This document shows positions 1 to 7,835 of a stretch of DNA of 40,436 bases, one piece after another. Under the pieces are notes generated by a model. That model saw only the letters and a list, made by a program, of their open reading frames with translations. It was not told the DNA's origin and ran no database searches. How positions within the stretch are numbered: position 1 is the stretch's first letter; every line of letters starts with the position of its first letter. A program made the translations under genes and the position numbers. Source of the DNA: Rickettsiales bacterium (GTDB taxonomy: Bacteria > Pseudomonadota > Alphaproteobacteria > Rickettsiales > UBA3002); the NCBI GenBank assembly GCA_022763105.1, contig JALEGK010000025.1, forward strand, positions 1 through 40,436, read 5' to 3'.

Positions 1-2067
1 AATGATCCTACCCTCGCAGCACTATTCGGACGTGCGCAGGTTACCTCTGTAGCTACCAGCACCACCATGCAGGACACCGTACAGGTGCCCCCAAAAATTG
101 CAGCCATGCCGATGGGAAGCCTGCTTAAAGGCTTTGTCATCAATCGTGATGCCCACAACAATCCGGTTCTACGTACCGATTACGGCGACATCACCGTGAA
201 AAGTGATGTATTCTTAAAAACCGGTAGCGAAGTCGTCTTAAGACTTCAGCAGCAACAGTCGCAGGTGATGGCTAAGATTATATCGGTCAACGGCACGCCC
301 ATTGAGGAAGTGGCGAAACAGCAAAACCTTATCAGCCAGCAAGGCAGCACCGATAGCGTGACACGCTCTGCCATTAGTAGCGGGCAGATCAACAACCAAG
401 CGCTCATCACGAACAATTCTGCATTACAAGCAAACATGATAGATGCAACATTGCTTCAACCCTCGGCAGTCGTTAAATCACCCGAAACGCTTTCAGCCAT
501 GCTAAAGCTGCCGCCACAATTGGCTCAGTCATTGACAACCGGCGCCTCACTGCAATTCCGCGTGATCTCATCCGATTTGCCTGCCAATCAACACGCTGCG
601 CTGATGAGTGCGAAAACACCCGCTACCTTTAACGGTTCAAATGCCGCCTCGTTGCAAAGCTATCAAAAAACCATGCAGATGGATAACCCAGCAGCTCGCG
701 GCTCTACTCAGCCCTTAAGCGGTAATGCCACAGCCACCGCCTCAATTGCTGCGAACCCAAACACCTCAGCTGCGCAGACACCTACCAACCCGGCAACTCT
801 GCCAACGAATCAGCAAATGGGAGGCATGCCCACAACGAATCAAACGACGCAAACAGCGCCACCAAACATACCAGGCACGCCGCAATCAGCTAACGCGCAG
901 CCATTACCAGCAACACCAAACACACCAACACCAAACACATCTGCACAAGCACCACAAGCCGTCACCTCTCAGCCTATTGCTGCTCAGAATGCACCTGTTC
1001 AGAATACACCTGTTCAAAATGCCTCGGATGCGATTCGCCAAGTGGTACAAGACAATATCATGGCAAGCCGAGCAGCCAGTTCATCGAATAAGCAACCGAT
1101 TCCGCAAACAGGCGCTACCAGCAGCTTGTCATCGACACAACCAGCTAACACGTCGGCGCTTAGCCCAAACATCAATGTCTCTTCTACTAAAGCAGGGGTC
1201 ATCACCGCCACGGTTATCGGCACCGAGCCGAATGGCGAAACCATTGTTCGTACTCCCATCGGTACGATACGGCTGGCAACATCGACGCCACCCGCTATCA
1301 ATAGTGTGTTTCAGCTAGAGCTAGTGGTAACCCCCCAAATGCTAAAGCATGACGTTCCGGTCTCAAACACAACGGTTTCCATGAACCAATTAACCGTGAC
1401 CGATCTGATGAAGCATTGGGAAAGCCTGAAAGACCTTCAGCAGGTGATTACCCAAAACCCAGCCTTCGCGGCAGAATTAACGCAGCGTATCCCAAACACC
1501 AAATCAGCGATGATCAACTCCACCCTATTCTTCATGTCGGCTCTTCAATCGGGTGATTTAAGGCGTTGGCTGGGTAATTCAAACCAGCAATTAATCGATG
1601 ATAAAGCACCCGCCCTGCTTAAGAAGCTTGGGCTGGAAATCAATACTATTCGCATGGCGAATGATCTACCAGACCAACCCTGGACTATGATGAGCATCCC
1701 GTTAATTCATGAAGAAGAAATGCATCAATGGCGCCTTTATTTACGCCATGACGAGCAAGCAAAGAACCATGATGAATCAGGTCACCGTTTTGTGATTGAT
1801 GTTGAGATGAGCCAACTTGGCCCAATACAGCTAGATGGCTTAACACGCTATAAAGACAAACAACTACAATTTGACTTGATAGTCCGCTCCACAGAGCCGC
1901 TAGATGCAACGATTAAGCAAGAAATTAGGCAGATATTTGCAGATACGGCTGAGATAACCAAATACAAAGGTGACATTAAATTCCAACACTCGCCAGAGCA
2001 TTTCATTCGACCGCTCGAGGATTTCGAGCGCCATGCCCATGCCGAAGATGGCTCTATCATTGCGTAA
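1..2067 (+). CDS. FliK-like (flagellar hook-length control type) protein, 5' end outside window
   Basis: The reading frame is open from base 1 and the first in-window ATG (67) has no ribosome binding site, so the true start is probably upstream. From that ATG there are 666 residues. An N-terminal segment of about 90 residues resembles a small beta domain. It is followed by a long low-complexity region rich in P, Q, N, T and A (about 190-370), then a folded C-terminal part (about 385-660). The end, with two hydrophobic strands near 550-620 and a final charged helix, resembles the C-terminal domain of FliK hook-length control proteins. In that family a long flexible N-terminal region measures hook length and the C-domain switches export specificity at FlhB. 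That function is inferred from architecture. No other flagellar gene is in view, so another secreted or surface role is possible. Confidence 0.55.
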   Translation, partial: NDPTLAALFGRAQVTSVATSTTMQDTVQVPPKIAAMPMGSLLKGFVINRDAHNNPVLRTDYGDITVKSDVFLKTGSEVVLRLQQQQSQVMAKIISVNGTPIEEVAKQQNLISQQGSTDSVTRSAISSGQINNQALITNNSALQANMIDATLLQPSAVVKSPETLSAMLKLPPQLAQSLTTGASLQFRVISSDLPANQHAALMSAKTPATFNGSNAASLQSYQKTMQMDNPAARGSTQPLSGNATATASIAANPNTSAAQTPTNPATLPTNQQMGGMPTTNQTTQTAPPNIPGTPQSANAQPLPATPNTPTPNTSAQAPQAVTSQPIAAQNAPVQNTPVQNASDAIRQVVQDNIMASRAASSSNKQPIPQTGATSSLSSTQPANTSALSPNINVSSTKAGVITATVIGTEPNGETIVRTPIGTIRLATSTPPAINSVFQLELVVTPQMLKHDVPVSNTTVSMNQLTVTDLMKHWESLKDLQQVITQNPAFAAELTQRIPNTKSAMINSTLFFMSALQSGDLRRWLGNSNQQLIDDKAPALLKKLGLEINTIRMANDLPDQPWTMMSIPLIHEEEMHQWRLYLRHDEQAKNHDESGHRFVIDVEMSQLGPIQLDGLTRYKDKQLQFDLIVRSTEPLDATIKQEIRQIFADTAEITKYKGDIKFQHSPEHFIRPLEDFERHAHAEDGSIIA
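911..939 (+). repeat. 15-bp tandem repeat in low-complexity coding region
   Basis: Two copies of the 14-base core CAACACCAAACACA start at 911 and 926 (period 15). They encode alternating T-P-N residues in the linker of the FliK-like protein. The period is a multiple of three, so copy-number change would keep the reading frame. Confidence 0.6.
992..1021 (+). repeat. 15-bp imperfect tandem repeat in low-complexity coding region
   Basis: Two adjacent 15-base units beginning CACCTGTTCA (992-1006 and 1007-1021) differ at two positions and encode P-V-Q-N repeats. It is a second in-frame duplication within the same P/Q/N-rich linker as the repeat at 911-939. Confidence 0.6.
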
Positions 2068-2092
2068 AGCCAGACTCAGCGCCAGATAGCTG

Positions 2093-2121
2093 TTTACTCA
2101 ACCCTCAAAACACGTTACAAC
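2093..2121 (+). promoter_or_regulatory. Candidate promoter of the polyprenyl synthase gene
   Basis: TTTACT (2093-2098) and TACAAC (2116-2121) are separated by 17 bp, and each matches the sigma-70 consensus at four of six positions. The -10 ends only 6 nt before the ATG at 2128, which has no Shine-Dalgarno sequence. If used, transcription would begin at or next to the start codon, giving a leaderless mRNA. Inferred from sequence only. Confidence 0.35.
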
Positions 2122-2127
2122 CCCTGC

Positions 2128-3138
2128 ATGTCAGTCGCTCAGGAAATAGATACCAGCCAACCATCTGCATCATTGCAGTCGCTACAGCAATGCGTGGCAG
2201 ATGATCTACTCAAGGTCAATCAGGTCATCATCAACAAGGTGAGCGACAGCGCCGCCCTCATTGGCGAGCTTGCTGCCCATATTGTCAATTCTGGTGGTAA
2301 ACGCCTGCGCCCTGCCCTCACCATCGCCTGCGCTAAGCTTTGCGGCTATGAAGGTGAGCGCCACGTCAATTTAGCGGCCTGCGTCGAATTCATCCATACC
2401 GCCACGCTACTGCATGACGATGTGGTCGATGAAAGCAAATTGCGTCGAGGACTCGCCACCGCAAATGACATTTGGGGCAATAAATCGAGCGTTCTGGTCG
2501 GTGACTTCCTATTTAGCCGTTCGTTCCAGCTTATGGTCGAAGATGGCTCTTTAGACGTTCTGCGCATCTTATCCAATGCTTCTGCCACGATATCTGAAGG
2601 CGAAGTAAAGCAGCTCATGACCACTAACGCGCCAGAAACCACCGAACAACAATATCTCGACGTGATTCGCTCTAAAACCGCAGCGTTATTTGCCGCTTCA
2701 TGCGAGCTGGGTGCCGTAGTCAGCGATCAGCCAGAAAAACAACAGCAACTTCACGAATTTGGCCTGAATTTGGGCATCGCCTTCCAATTGGTCGATGACG
2801 CCTTGGATTACAGCGCGAATCAGGCAGAGCTTGGCAAAACCGTTGGGGATGACTTCAGAGAAGGTAAAATCACCCTACCCGTCATCATCGCCTATCAGCT
2901 AGCGAATGAAGACGAAAAAGCATTCTTCCAACGCACACTATCTGATCTGGAACAAGAAGAGGGTGATTTGCAAAAGGCGTTTGAAATCATCAATTCATAT
3001 AATGCAATTGAGCTAACATTTGAACGCGCCGGCGCATTTGCCGAGCAAGCCAGCCGCAACCTAGCAGATTTCCCAGAATCAGTGCTTAAAGCGGCCTTAC
3101 AAGAGACCGTCGATTTCTGCGTCGAACGCGCTTACTAA
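2128..3138 (+). CDS. ispB: Long-chain all-trans polyprenyl diphosphate synthase (octaprenyl/decaprenyl type)
   Basis: This 336-residue trans-isoprenyl diphosphate synthase would add isopentenyl diphosphate units to an allylic primer to make the ubiquinone side chain. Both aspartate-rich motifs are present: DDVVD at residues 97-101 in the LLHDD context, and DDALD at 223-227. The GGKRLRP substrate-binding segment lies at 56-62. There is no bulky aromatic residue directly before the first motif, consistent with a long-chain product, but chain length (C40 or C50) cannot be fixed from sequence. The gene is probably transcribed alone. Its stop codon overlaps the stop of the convergent universal stress gene by 4 bp (3135-3138). 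The ATG at 2128 has no Shine-Dalgarno sequence, and a -10-like hexamer lies 6 nt upstream. Confidence 0.9.
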   Translation: MSVAQEIDTSQPSASLQSLQQCVADDLLKVNQVIINKVSDSAALIGELAAHIVNSGGKRLRPALTIACAKLCGYEGERHVNLAACVEFIHTATLLHDDVVDESKLRRGLATANDIWGNKSSVLVGDFLFSRSFQLMVEDGSLDVLRILSNASATISEGEVKQLMTTNAPETTEQQYLDVIRSKTAALFAASCELGAVVSDQPEKQQQLHEFGLNLGIAFQLVDDALDYSANQAELGKTVGDDFREGKITLPVIIAYQLANEDEKAFFQRTLSDLEQEEGDLQKAFEIINSYNAIELTFERAGAFAEQASRNLADFPESVLKAALQETVDFCVERAY

Positions 3139-3560
3139 TTATCGCGAACAACCATTACGGAACGGTTAGAGTGGCGAACCACACGCGCCGCATTTGGACC
3201 TAGCAGATAATCTTTTAGCTCAGGACGATGAGCACCCATCACAATCAGATCGCAATTCAGCTTCTCAGCCGTATCAATGATCACCTCATAGACTGTGCCC
3301 TGAGCCACGATATGCTGAACCTTGATATCTTCCGGTATGTGCTTTTGGGTATATTCGTGCAACGCCTCACGCGATGCTTCCAGAATTTTATCATCCGTAT
3401 TACTCGGAAAATACTGAGAGATAATGCTCATACCAAAATCAGGCACAACCGTCATAACATGTAGCTGAGAGCCAAACGCCTTGGCATAATCAACCGCCAC
3501 AGGCAAGGCTAGCTCATGCGTTTCACTAAGATCGATGGGTAATAAAATGTGCTTATACAT
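3135..3560 (-). CDS. Universal stress protein (UspA family) of the TRAP transporter locus
   Basis: This is a 141-residue single Usp domain with the N-terminal strand KHILLPIDLSE and the ATP-binding glycine region from about residue 108 (GAHRP, LLGPNA). The nucleotide-binding Usp loop is close to G-2X-G-9X-G, although its last part reads GPNA instead of G-S/T. The gene lies 18 bp behind the fused TRAP permease with a clear ribosome binding site (AGGAG, 9 nt before the ATG), so it is co-translated with the transporter. A precedent is TeaD, an ATP-binding Usp encoded with the TeaABC ectoine TRAP transporter, which modulates transport. A similar role here is inference from gene order. Its end overlaps the polyprenyl synthase stop by 4 bp. 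Confidence 0.88.
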   Translation of the reverse strand: MYKHILLPIDLSETHELALPVAVDYAKAFGSQLHVMTVVPDFGMSIISQYFPSNTDDKILEASREALHEYTQKHIPEDIKVQHIVAQGTVYEVIIDTAEKLNCDLIVMGAHRPELKDYLLGPNAARVVRHSNRSVMVVRDN

Positions 3561-3578
3561 GTTTCAATCTCCTAATAC

Positions 3579-6170
3579 CTACGCCTCTTTACGCGCACGG
3601 CTTCTTTGTAGGAATATTATGATAGCCAACAACAGTAAAGCCGGAATGTAAACCAGACGATTATCTGGCTGTTCATTAGGCAAATGTAATTCAACGATTT
3701 CATCATCAAAGAACAACCCAGCATTCTCAGCGTCACTTGCAAAGACCAGATCATCTACCAGAACTTTTTCCTCTTCAGTACGAAGGATCAGCCCGGCAGC
3801 TTCCAGTCTTTCTTGACCGGTAGGACCTGCTTTAACTGGCAACTGAATATAGACTTCGCGTGGCTCACCGATTTCATCTTCACCGGCAACCTGCATGGTC
3901 ATTTTATCGCCCACCTCATAGCTCATAACCACCTGCTCAATATTAGCGGCAGGCTCTACAGAATATGGAGGGTAAATACGGTTCATCCAAAGCTGCGGCA
4001 AGAACATCGTCACCGCGATTGCCAGAAGCAGAATGGATTCGTAAATACGGCTTCGTGCAAAGAAATAGCCCTGCATTGCAGCCGAGAACACCAAAATACC
4101 AATAGTCGCAAAGATAAAGATGACCACACCTTCGGTCCAATGATCGACGCCAATCAACAGCAAGCTGTTATTGAAGATAAAGAAGAACGGCAGAATCGCA
4201 GTACGCGTACTGTAAATAAACGCCTGAAAACCACTACGAATCGGATCACCTTTGGAAATCGCCGCCGCCGCAAAGGACGCCAGCCCCACCGGAGGTGTTA
4301 CATCCGCCATAATACCGAAATAGAAGACGAATAAGTGAATCGCAATCGCAGGGACAATCAGACCATGCTGAACGCCAAGCTCTTGCACCACACCCACCAT
4401 AATGCTGGAAACGACGATGTAGTTTGCTGTGGTTGGCAAGCCCATACCCAAAATCAAACTAATGATTGCAGTAAAGATAAGCACCAGAATCAGTGAACCA
4501 CCAGACAGCACTTCAACCACCTCGGTCATAATCTGACCAATACCGGTCAATGACACGGTACCCACAATGATACCAGCAGCAGCCGTCGCCACACCGATAC
4601 CAATCATATTACGCGCGCCGGCAATCAGACCGTCTTTGAGGTCGGTAAAACCTTGCTTCCAAGCGGCTTTATGTTCAGCTTCCTTACGGAAATAGCTAAT
4701 CAATGGCTTTTGGGTCACCAGAATGAACATCATGACCGTAGACGCCCAGAAAGCTGATAAGCCAGGCGATAAACGCTCTACCATCAGCGTCCAGACCAGA
4801 ACCGCTACCGGAATAAGGAAGAATAAACCGGTTTTAACGGTAGGACCGGTTTCAGGAAGCTCAACCACCTCTGCATCTGCATCATCAACCTCTAAATCAG
4901 GGTATTTGGCCGCATAGCGCACAAGCGCGATATAACCACCGATCAATCCGGCAATGACAACATATGGCGTGAAATCACCCAATGCCGCTTTGATGCCCTC
5001 AAGGAAGAACACCATCACACCCGCCACAATCAATAGGCTAGAGATAATCAGCCCCCACGTAATCAAACGCTGCTTAATCGTAGAGGTAATATTCTTTGGC
5101 AGTGCCGTCATGTTCTGCTTCAGCGCTTCCAAATGCACAATGTATAGCAGCGCAATGTAAGAGATAAGCGCAGGAACAAGCGCATGCTTGATCACTTCGC
5201 GGTAACCAATACCGACATACTCTACCATCAAGAAGGCTGCAGCCCCCATAACAGGTGGCATAATCTGACCATTCACCGAACCAGCTACTTCAACCGCACC
5301 GGCTTTCTCAGAGGTAAAGCCCACACGTTTCATGAGTGGAATCGTAAAGGTACCGGTCGTTACAACGTTCGCAATCGATGAACCAGAGATAAACCCTGTC
5401 AAACCAGACGCCAATACCGCTGCCTTAGCCGGACCACCACGCAAGTGACCTAACAAAGAGAAGGCAACTTTAATGAAGTAATTACCCGCACCGGCTTTAT
5501 CGAGCAATGCACCGAAAAGTACGAACAGGAACACAAAGCTGGTAGATACACCAAGCGCGATACCAAACACGCCTTCAGTTGAAAGCCATTGGTGTGATGC
5601 CACTTTATTGAAAGACTGGCCTTTATGCATGATCAGTTCTGGCATCCAAGAGGCAGAACCAAAGAAAGTGTAGACCAAGAAGACGACGCCAACGATCATC
5701 AACGGCAAACCAAGCGAACGGCGCGCGGCCTCAAGCAACAGCACAACACCTACGCAGGCGACAATAATATCCATATCGGTTGGCAAACCGGGACGTGACG
5801 CAAGCTGCTCATAAAAGATGAACAGATACGCAGAACAGAACGTGCCTGCCAGCGCCATAATCCAATCTTGAATTGGGATATACCTACGGGGCGACGTGAC
5901 AAATGTAGGATAGGCTGTAAATGCCAAGAACATGGCAAACGCTAGGTGAATAGAGCGAGCTTCTGTGTCGTTGAAGATCATGAATCCGACCTCAAACGGG
6001 ATCGGAGAACTTATCCAAAGCTGAAAGATTGACCATGCAAACGCCGTTGCAACCAGAAGAAAACCAGCAAATCCGTGAGGGTCACGCGCGCCAGCATCAC
6101 GCTCAATAACTAAGTCTTGAACATCAATATCATCGTTATTCTTAGCAACAGAAGTCTCAGACATACACAT
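3579..6170 (-). CDS. TRAP transporter permease, fused DctQ-DctM type (TAXI family)
   Basis: An 863-residue, highly hydrophobic protein in which small (DctQ-like, about 30-185) and large (DctM-like, about 190-650) membrane subunits are fused, as is usual for TAXI-type TRAP systems. The DctM part carries the typical GSSIANVVTTG and GLPTTANYIV segments and the PPVGLASFAAAA motif. After further membrane spans, a soluble C-terminal stretch (about 720-835) and a last helix followed by an RSRARKEA tail match the DUF3394 region of this family. It would import an organic acid or amino-acid-like solute using an ion gradient, with the solute delivered by the periplasmic protein encoded 92 bp upstream. 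The start could be M1 or M3 (6164), and neither has a strong ribosome binding site. The substrate is unknown. Confidence 0.92.
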   Translation of the reverse strand: MCMSETSVAKNNDDIDVQDLVIERDAGARDPHGFAGFLLVATAFAWSIFQLWISSPIPFEVGFMIFNDTEARSIHLAFAMFLAFTAYPTFVTSPRRYIPIQDWIMALAGTFCSAYLFIFYEQLASRPGLPTDMDIIVACVGVVLLLEAARRSLGLPLMIVGVVFLVYTFFGSASWMPELIMHKGQSFNKVASHQWLSTEGVFGIALGVSTSFVFLFVLFGALLDKAGAGNYFIKVAFSLLGHLRGGPAKAAVLASGLTGFISGSSIANVVTTGTFTIPLMKRVGFTSEKAGAVEVAGSVNGQIMPPVMGAAAFLMVEYVGIGYREVIKHALVPALISYIALLYIVHLEALKQNMTALPKNITSTIKQRLITWGLIISSLLIVAGVMVFFLEGIKAALGDFTPYVVIAGLIGGYIALVRYAAKYPDLEVDDADAEVVELPETGPTVKTGLFFLIPVAVLVWTLMVERLSPGLSAFWASTVMMFILVTQKPLISYFRKEAEHKAAWKQGFTDLKDGLIAGARNMIGIGVATAAAGIIVGTVSLTGIGQIMTEVVEVLSGGSLILVLIFTAIISLILGMGLPTTANYIVVSSIMVGVVQELGVQHGLIVPAIAIHLFVFYFGIMADVTPPVGLASFAAAAISKGDPIRSGFQAFIYSTRTAILPFFFIFNNSLLLIGVDHWTEGVVIFIFATIGILVFSAAMQGYFFARSRIYESILLLAIAVTMFLPQLWMNRIYPPYSVEPAANIEQVVMSYEVGDKMTMQVAGEDEIGEPREVYIQLPVKAGPTGQERLEAAGLILRTEEEKVLVDDLVFASDAENAGLFFDDEIVELHLPNEQPDNRLVYIPALLLLAIIIFLQRSRARKEA

Positions 6171-6195
6171 CCCATAGATTGTTTACACGTGCAAG

Positions 6196-6222
6196 ATGGC
6201 GGGGACGCTAACAATTCGCCAT
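6196..6222 (-). other. Intercistronic stem-loop between TAXI binding-protein gene and permease gene
   Basis: ATGGCG (6196-6201) and CGCCAT (6217-6222) form a 6-bp perfect inverted repeat around a 15-nt loop. It lies in the 92-bp gap after the binding-protein stop codon. There is no T-tract, so it is not an intrinsic terminator. Such hairpins can protect the upstream mRNA, giving more binding protein than permease. Short stem, so tentative. Confidence 0.3.
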
Positions 6223-6262
6223 GTTAAATGCAAACAGTTTATGGTGTGCAGCGCAACAGCGC

Positions 6263-7237
6263 TTACTTCAGCAAACCTGCTTCTTTGTAGTATTTCTCAG
6301 CGCCCTTGTGTAGCGGTGCGGTGAGACCATCGCTAACCATCTGAGTTTTATCCAAAGATGCGAACACAAAGTGCAAAGTCTTGAAGCTGTCAAAGTTAGC
6401 GAATACCGCTTTGACGATCTGATAAATGACATCTTCATCAACATCTGCAGAGCTCACAAATGTGGCTTTTACGCCAAAGGTCGCAATATCGTCAGGATTA
6501 CCCGTATACATACCACCCGGAATGATCGCAGGCGCATAGTAAGGATTTTCCTTAATAAGCTTCTCAATCTCAGCACCATCTACATTGATCAGACGCGTTT
6601 CACAGGTAGTGGTCACTTCCTGAATAGAGCCATTAGGGTGACCCGCTGCAAAGACCATCGCGTCAATCTTGTTATCGCAAAGCGCTTGCGCTTGCTCAGA
6701 AGCTTTCAGCTCAGACACCAGACTAAATACGTCACGGCTCCAGCCCTTGGCCTTCATGACCTCTTCCATAGTCGCGCGCATACCAGAACCTGGGTTACCA
6801 ATATTCACACGGTGACCTTTCAGATCATCAAATACTTTAATGCCGCTATCTGCACGAGCAACAACGGTGAATGGCTCACTATGCAGGCTGAATAAAGAAC
6901 GTAGCTTTTTATTTGCGCCCTGATCGGTGAATACACCTTTGCCCATATAGGCATTGTAATGCCAGTCAGACTGAGCCACACCAAGATCTAGCTCACCTTG
7001 GCTAATCGCATTGAGGTTGTAAATGGAACCACCCGTTGATTCTACAGAGCAGCGAATACCATGCTCTTTACGGCCACGATTGACCAAACGGCAAATCGCA
7101 CCACCTGCAGGGTAATACACACCGGTTACACCACCGGTACCAATCGTTACAAATTTGTCTCTCGCTTGCGCTGGCTCAGGCGCCATGCCCATTACAGCGA
7201 TGATTGCAAACAATCCAGATAGCAGAAAGTGTCTCAT
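6263..7237 (-). CDS. TAXI family TRAP transporter solute-binding protein
   Basis: A 324-residue periplasmic protein with a Sec signal peptide: positive start, hydrophobic core about 4-18, likely cleavage after A-Q-A at residue 25. The mature part begins with VTIGTGG and VTGVYYPAGGAIC, the hallmark of the TAXI (TRAP-associated extracytoplasmic immunogenic) fold. It continues with STGGSIYNL and a substrate-pocket region around G-V-A-Q-S-D. It would capture a small solute, often glutamate or another carboxylate in this family, and hand it to the fused permease encoded downstream. The 85-bp upstream gap contains a direct/inverted repeat structure that may be an operator for the neighbouring LdtR-like regulator. 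Confidence 0.92.
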   Translation of the reverse strand: MRHFLLSGLFAIIAVMGMAPEPAQARDKFVTIGTGGVTGVYYPAGGAICRLVNRGRKEHGIRCSVESTGGSIYNLNAISQGELDLGVAQSDWHYNAYMGKGVFTDQGANKKLRSLFSLHSEPFTVVARADSGIKVFDDLKGHRVNIGNPGSGMRATMEEVMKAKGWSRDVFSLVSELKASEQAQALCDNKIDAMVFAAGHPNGSIQEVTTTCETRLINVDGAEIEKLIKENPYYAPAIIPGGMYTGNPDDIATFGVKATFVSSADVDEDVIYQIVKAVFANFDSFKTLHFVFASLDKTQMVSDGLTAPLHKGAEKYYKEAGLLK

Positions 7238-7269
7238 AATTTCCCTCAGTTTTCTTATTCTCTGTAGAG

Positions 7270-7323
7270 TGTACGGTTATGGCGAAACAAATCCTTCGCC
7301 TCAAGATATTTTTTTGTACGGTT
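7270..7323 (-). promoter_or_regulatory. Inverted repeat flanked by direct repeats upstream of the TAXI gene
   Basis: On the plus strand TGTACGGTT occurs at 7270-7278 and again at 7315-7323, exactly 45 bp apart. Between them lies the perfect inverted repeat GGCGAA (7281-7286) / TTCGCC (7295-7300) with an 8-nt loop. The second direct repeat overlaps the stop codon of the LdtR-like gene. The arrangement fits an operator or mRNA structure controlling the transporter genes; the binding factor is unknown. Confidence 0.4.
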
Positions 7324-7778
7324 TAGCGGAAAACGCGATTCATGTAATCGGTCCAGAAGCGCTCTAGCTGGTGCAAGCACGTATTTGTGTCGTGCAACGC
7401 ATCTTCGTTAGGCTCGCCATCTTGCAGCTCTTCCACATGACGCTCATGCAGCGCATCGATCTTACCGCAAAGCTCAAGGCCTTTATCAGACAGACGCACA
7501 CGGGTAGAACGCTTATCGTGCGGAGACTTCTCCTGAACCAGATAGTTATTTTCTACCAGCTTCTTCACGTTATACGAAACGTTAGAACCCAGATAGTAAC
7601 CACGGTTGGTCAATTCGCCTACAGTCAGCTGCTCGCCACTGATATTGTACAGAATAAGAGTTTGTACGTTGTTAATGTCATCGATGTGGTGACGGTCTAA
7701 TTCCGTCTTAATGACATCTAGAAAACGCCGGTGCAAACGCTCGACCAGCAGAATCGTTTCCATATAAGTCTGTTTCAA
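7323..7778 (-). CDS. ldtR: MarR-type winged-helix regulator, LdtR-like
   Basis: A 151-residue winged-helix protein. The recognition region (about 68-101, NRGYYLGSNVSYNVKKLVEN then YLVQEKSPHDKRS) matches the alphaproteobacterial LdtR subgroup of the MarR superfamily, in which binding responds to small ligands and controls stress and cell-wall genes. The start is a TTG at 7778 with the ribosome binding site GAGG 5 nt upstream; the next ATG (codon 6, 7763) has none at a workable distance. It sits between the histidine kinase gene (57-bp gap) and the TAXI gene (85-bp gap) on the same strand, so it may regulate the transporter. The subgroup assignment is from motif memory, while the MarR fold is secure. 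Confidence 0.8.
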   Translation of the reverse strand: MKQTYMETILLVERLHRRFLDVIKTELDRHHIDDINNVQTLILYNISGEQLTVGELTNRGYYLGSNVSYNVKKLVENNYLVQEKSPHDKRSTRVRLSDKGLELCGKIDALHERHVEELQDGEPNEDALHDTNTCLHQLERFWTDYMNRVFR

Positions 7779-7835
7779 AACAACCTCGCTTAGGTTTTTC
7801 TATTCAAGCTGGTGTGCCACACTCGCTCCGATTAA

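Noticed and set aside
725..1318. A 197-codon open frame overlapping the FliK-like gene
   Set aside because: It lies in the +1 frame of a low-complexity coding region, is composed mostly of H, Q, R and T from repeated CAC/CAA/ACA patterns, and has no ribosome binding site.
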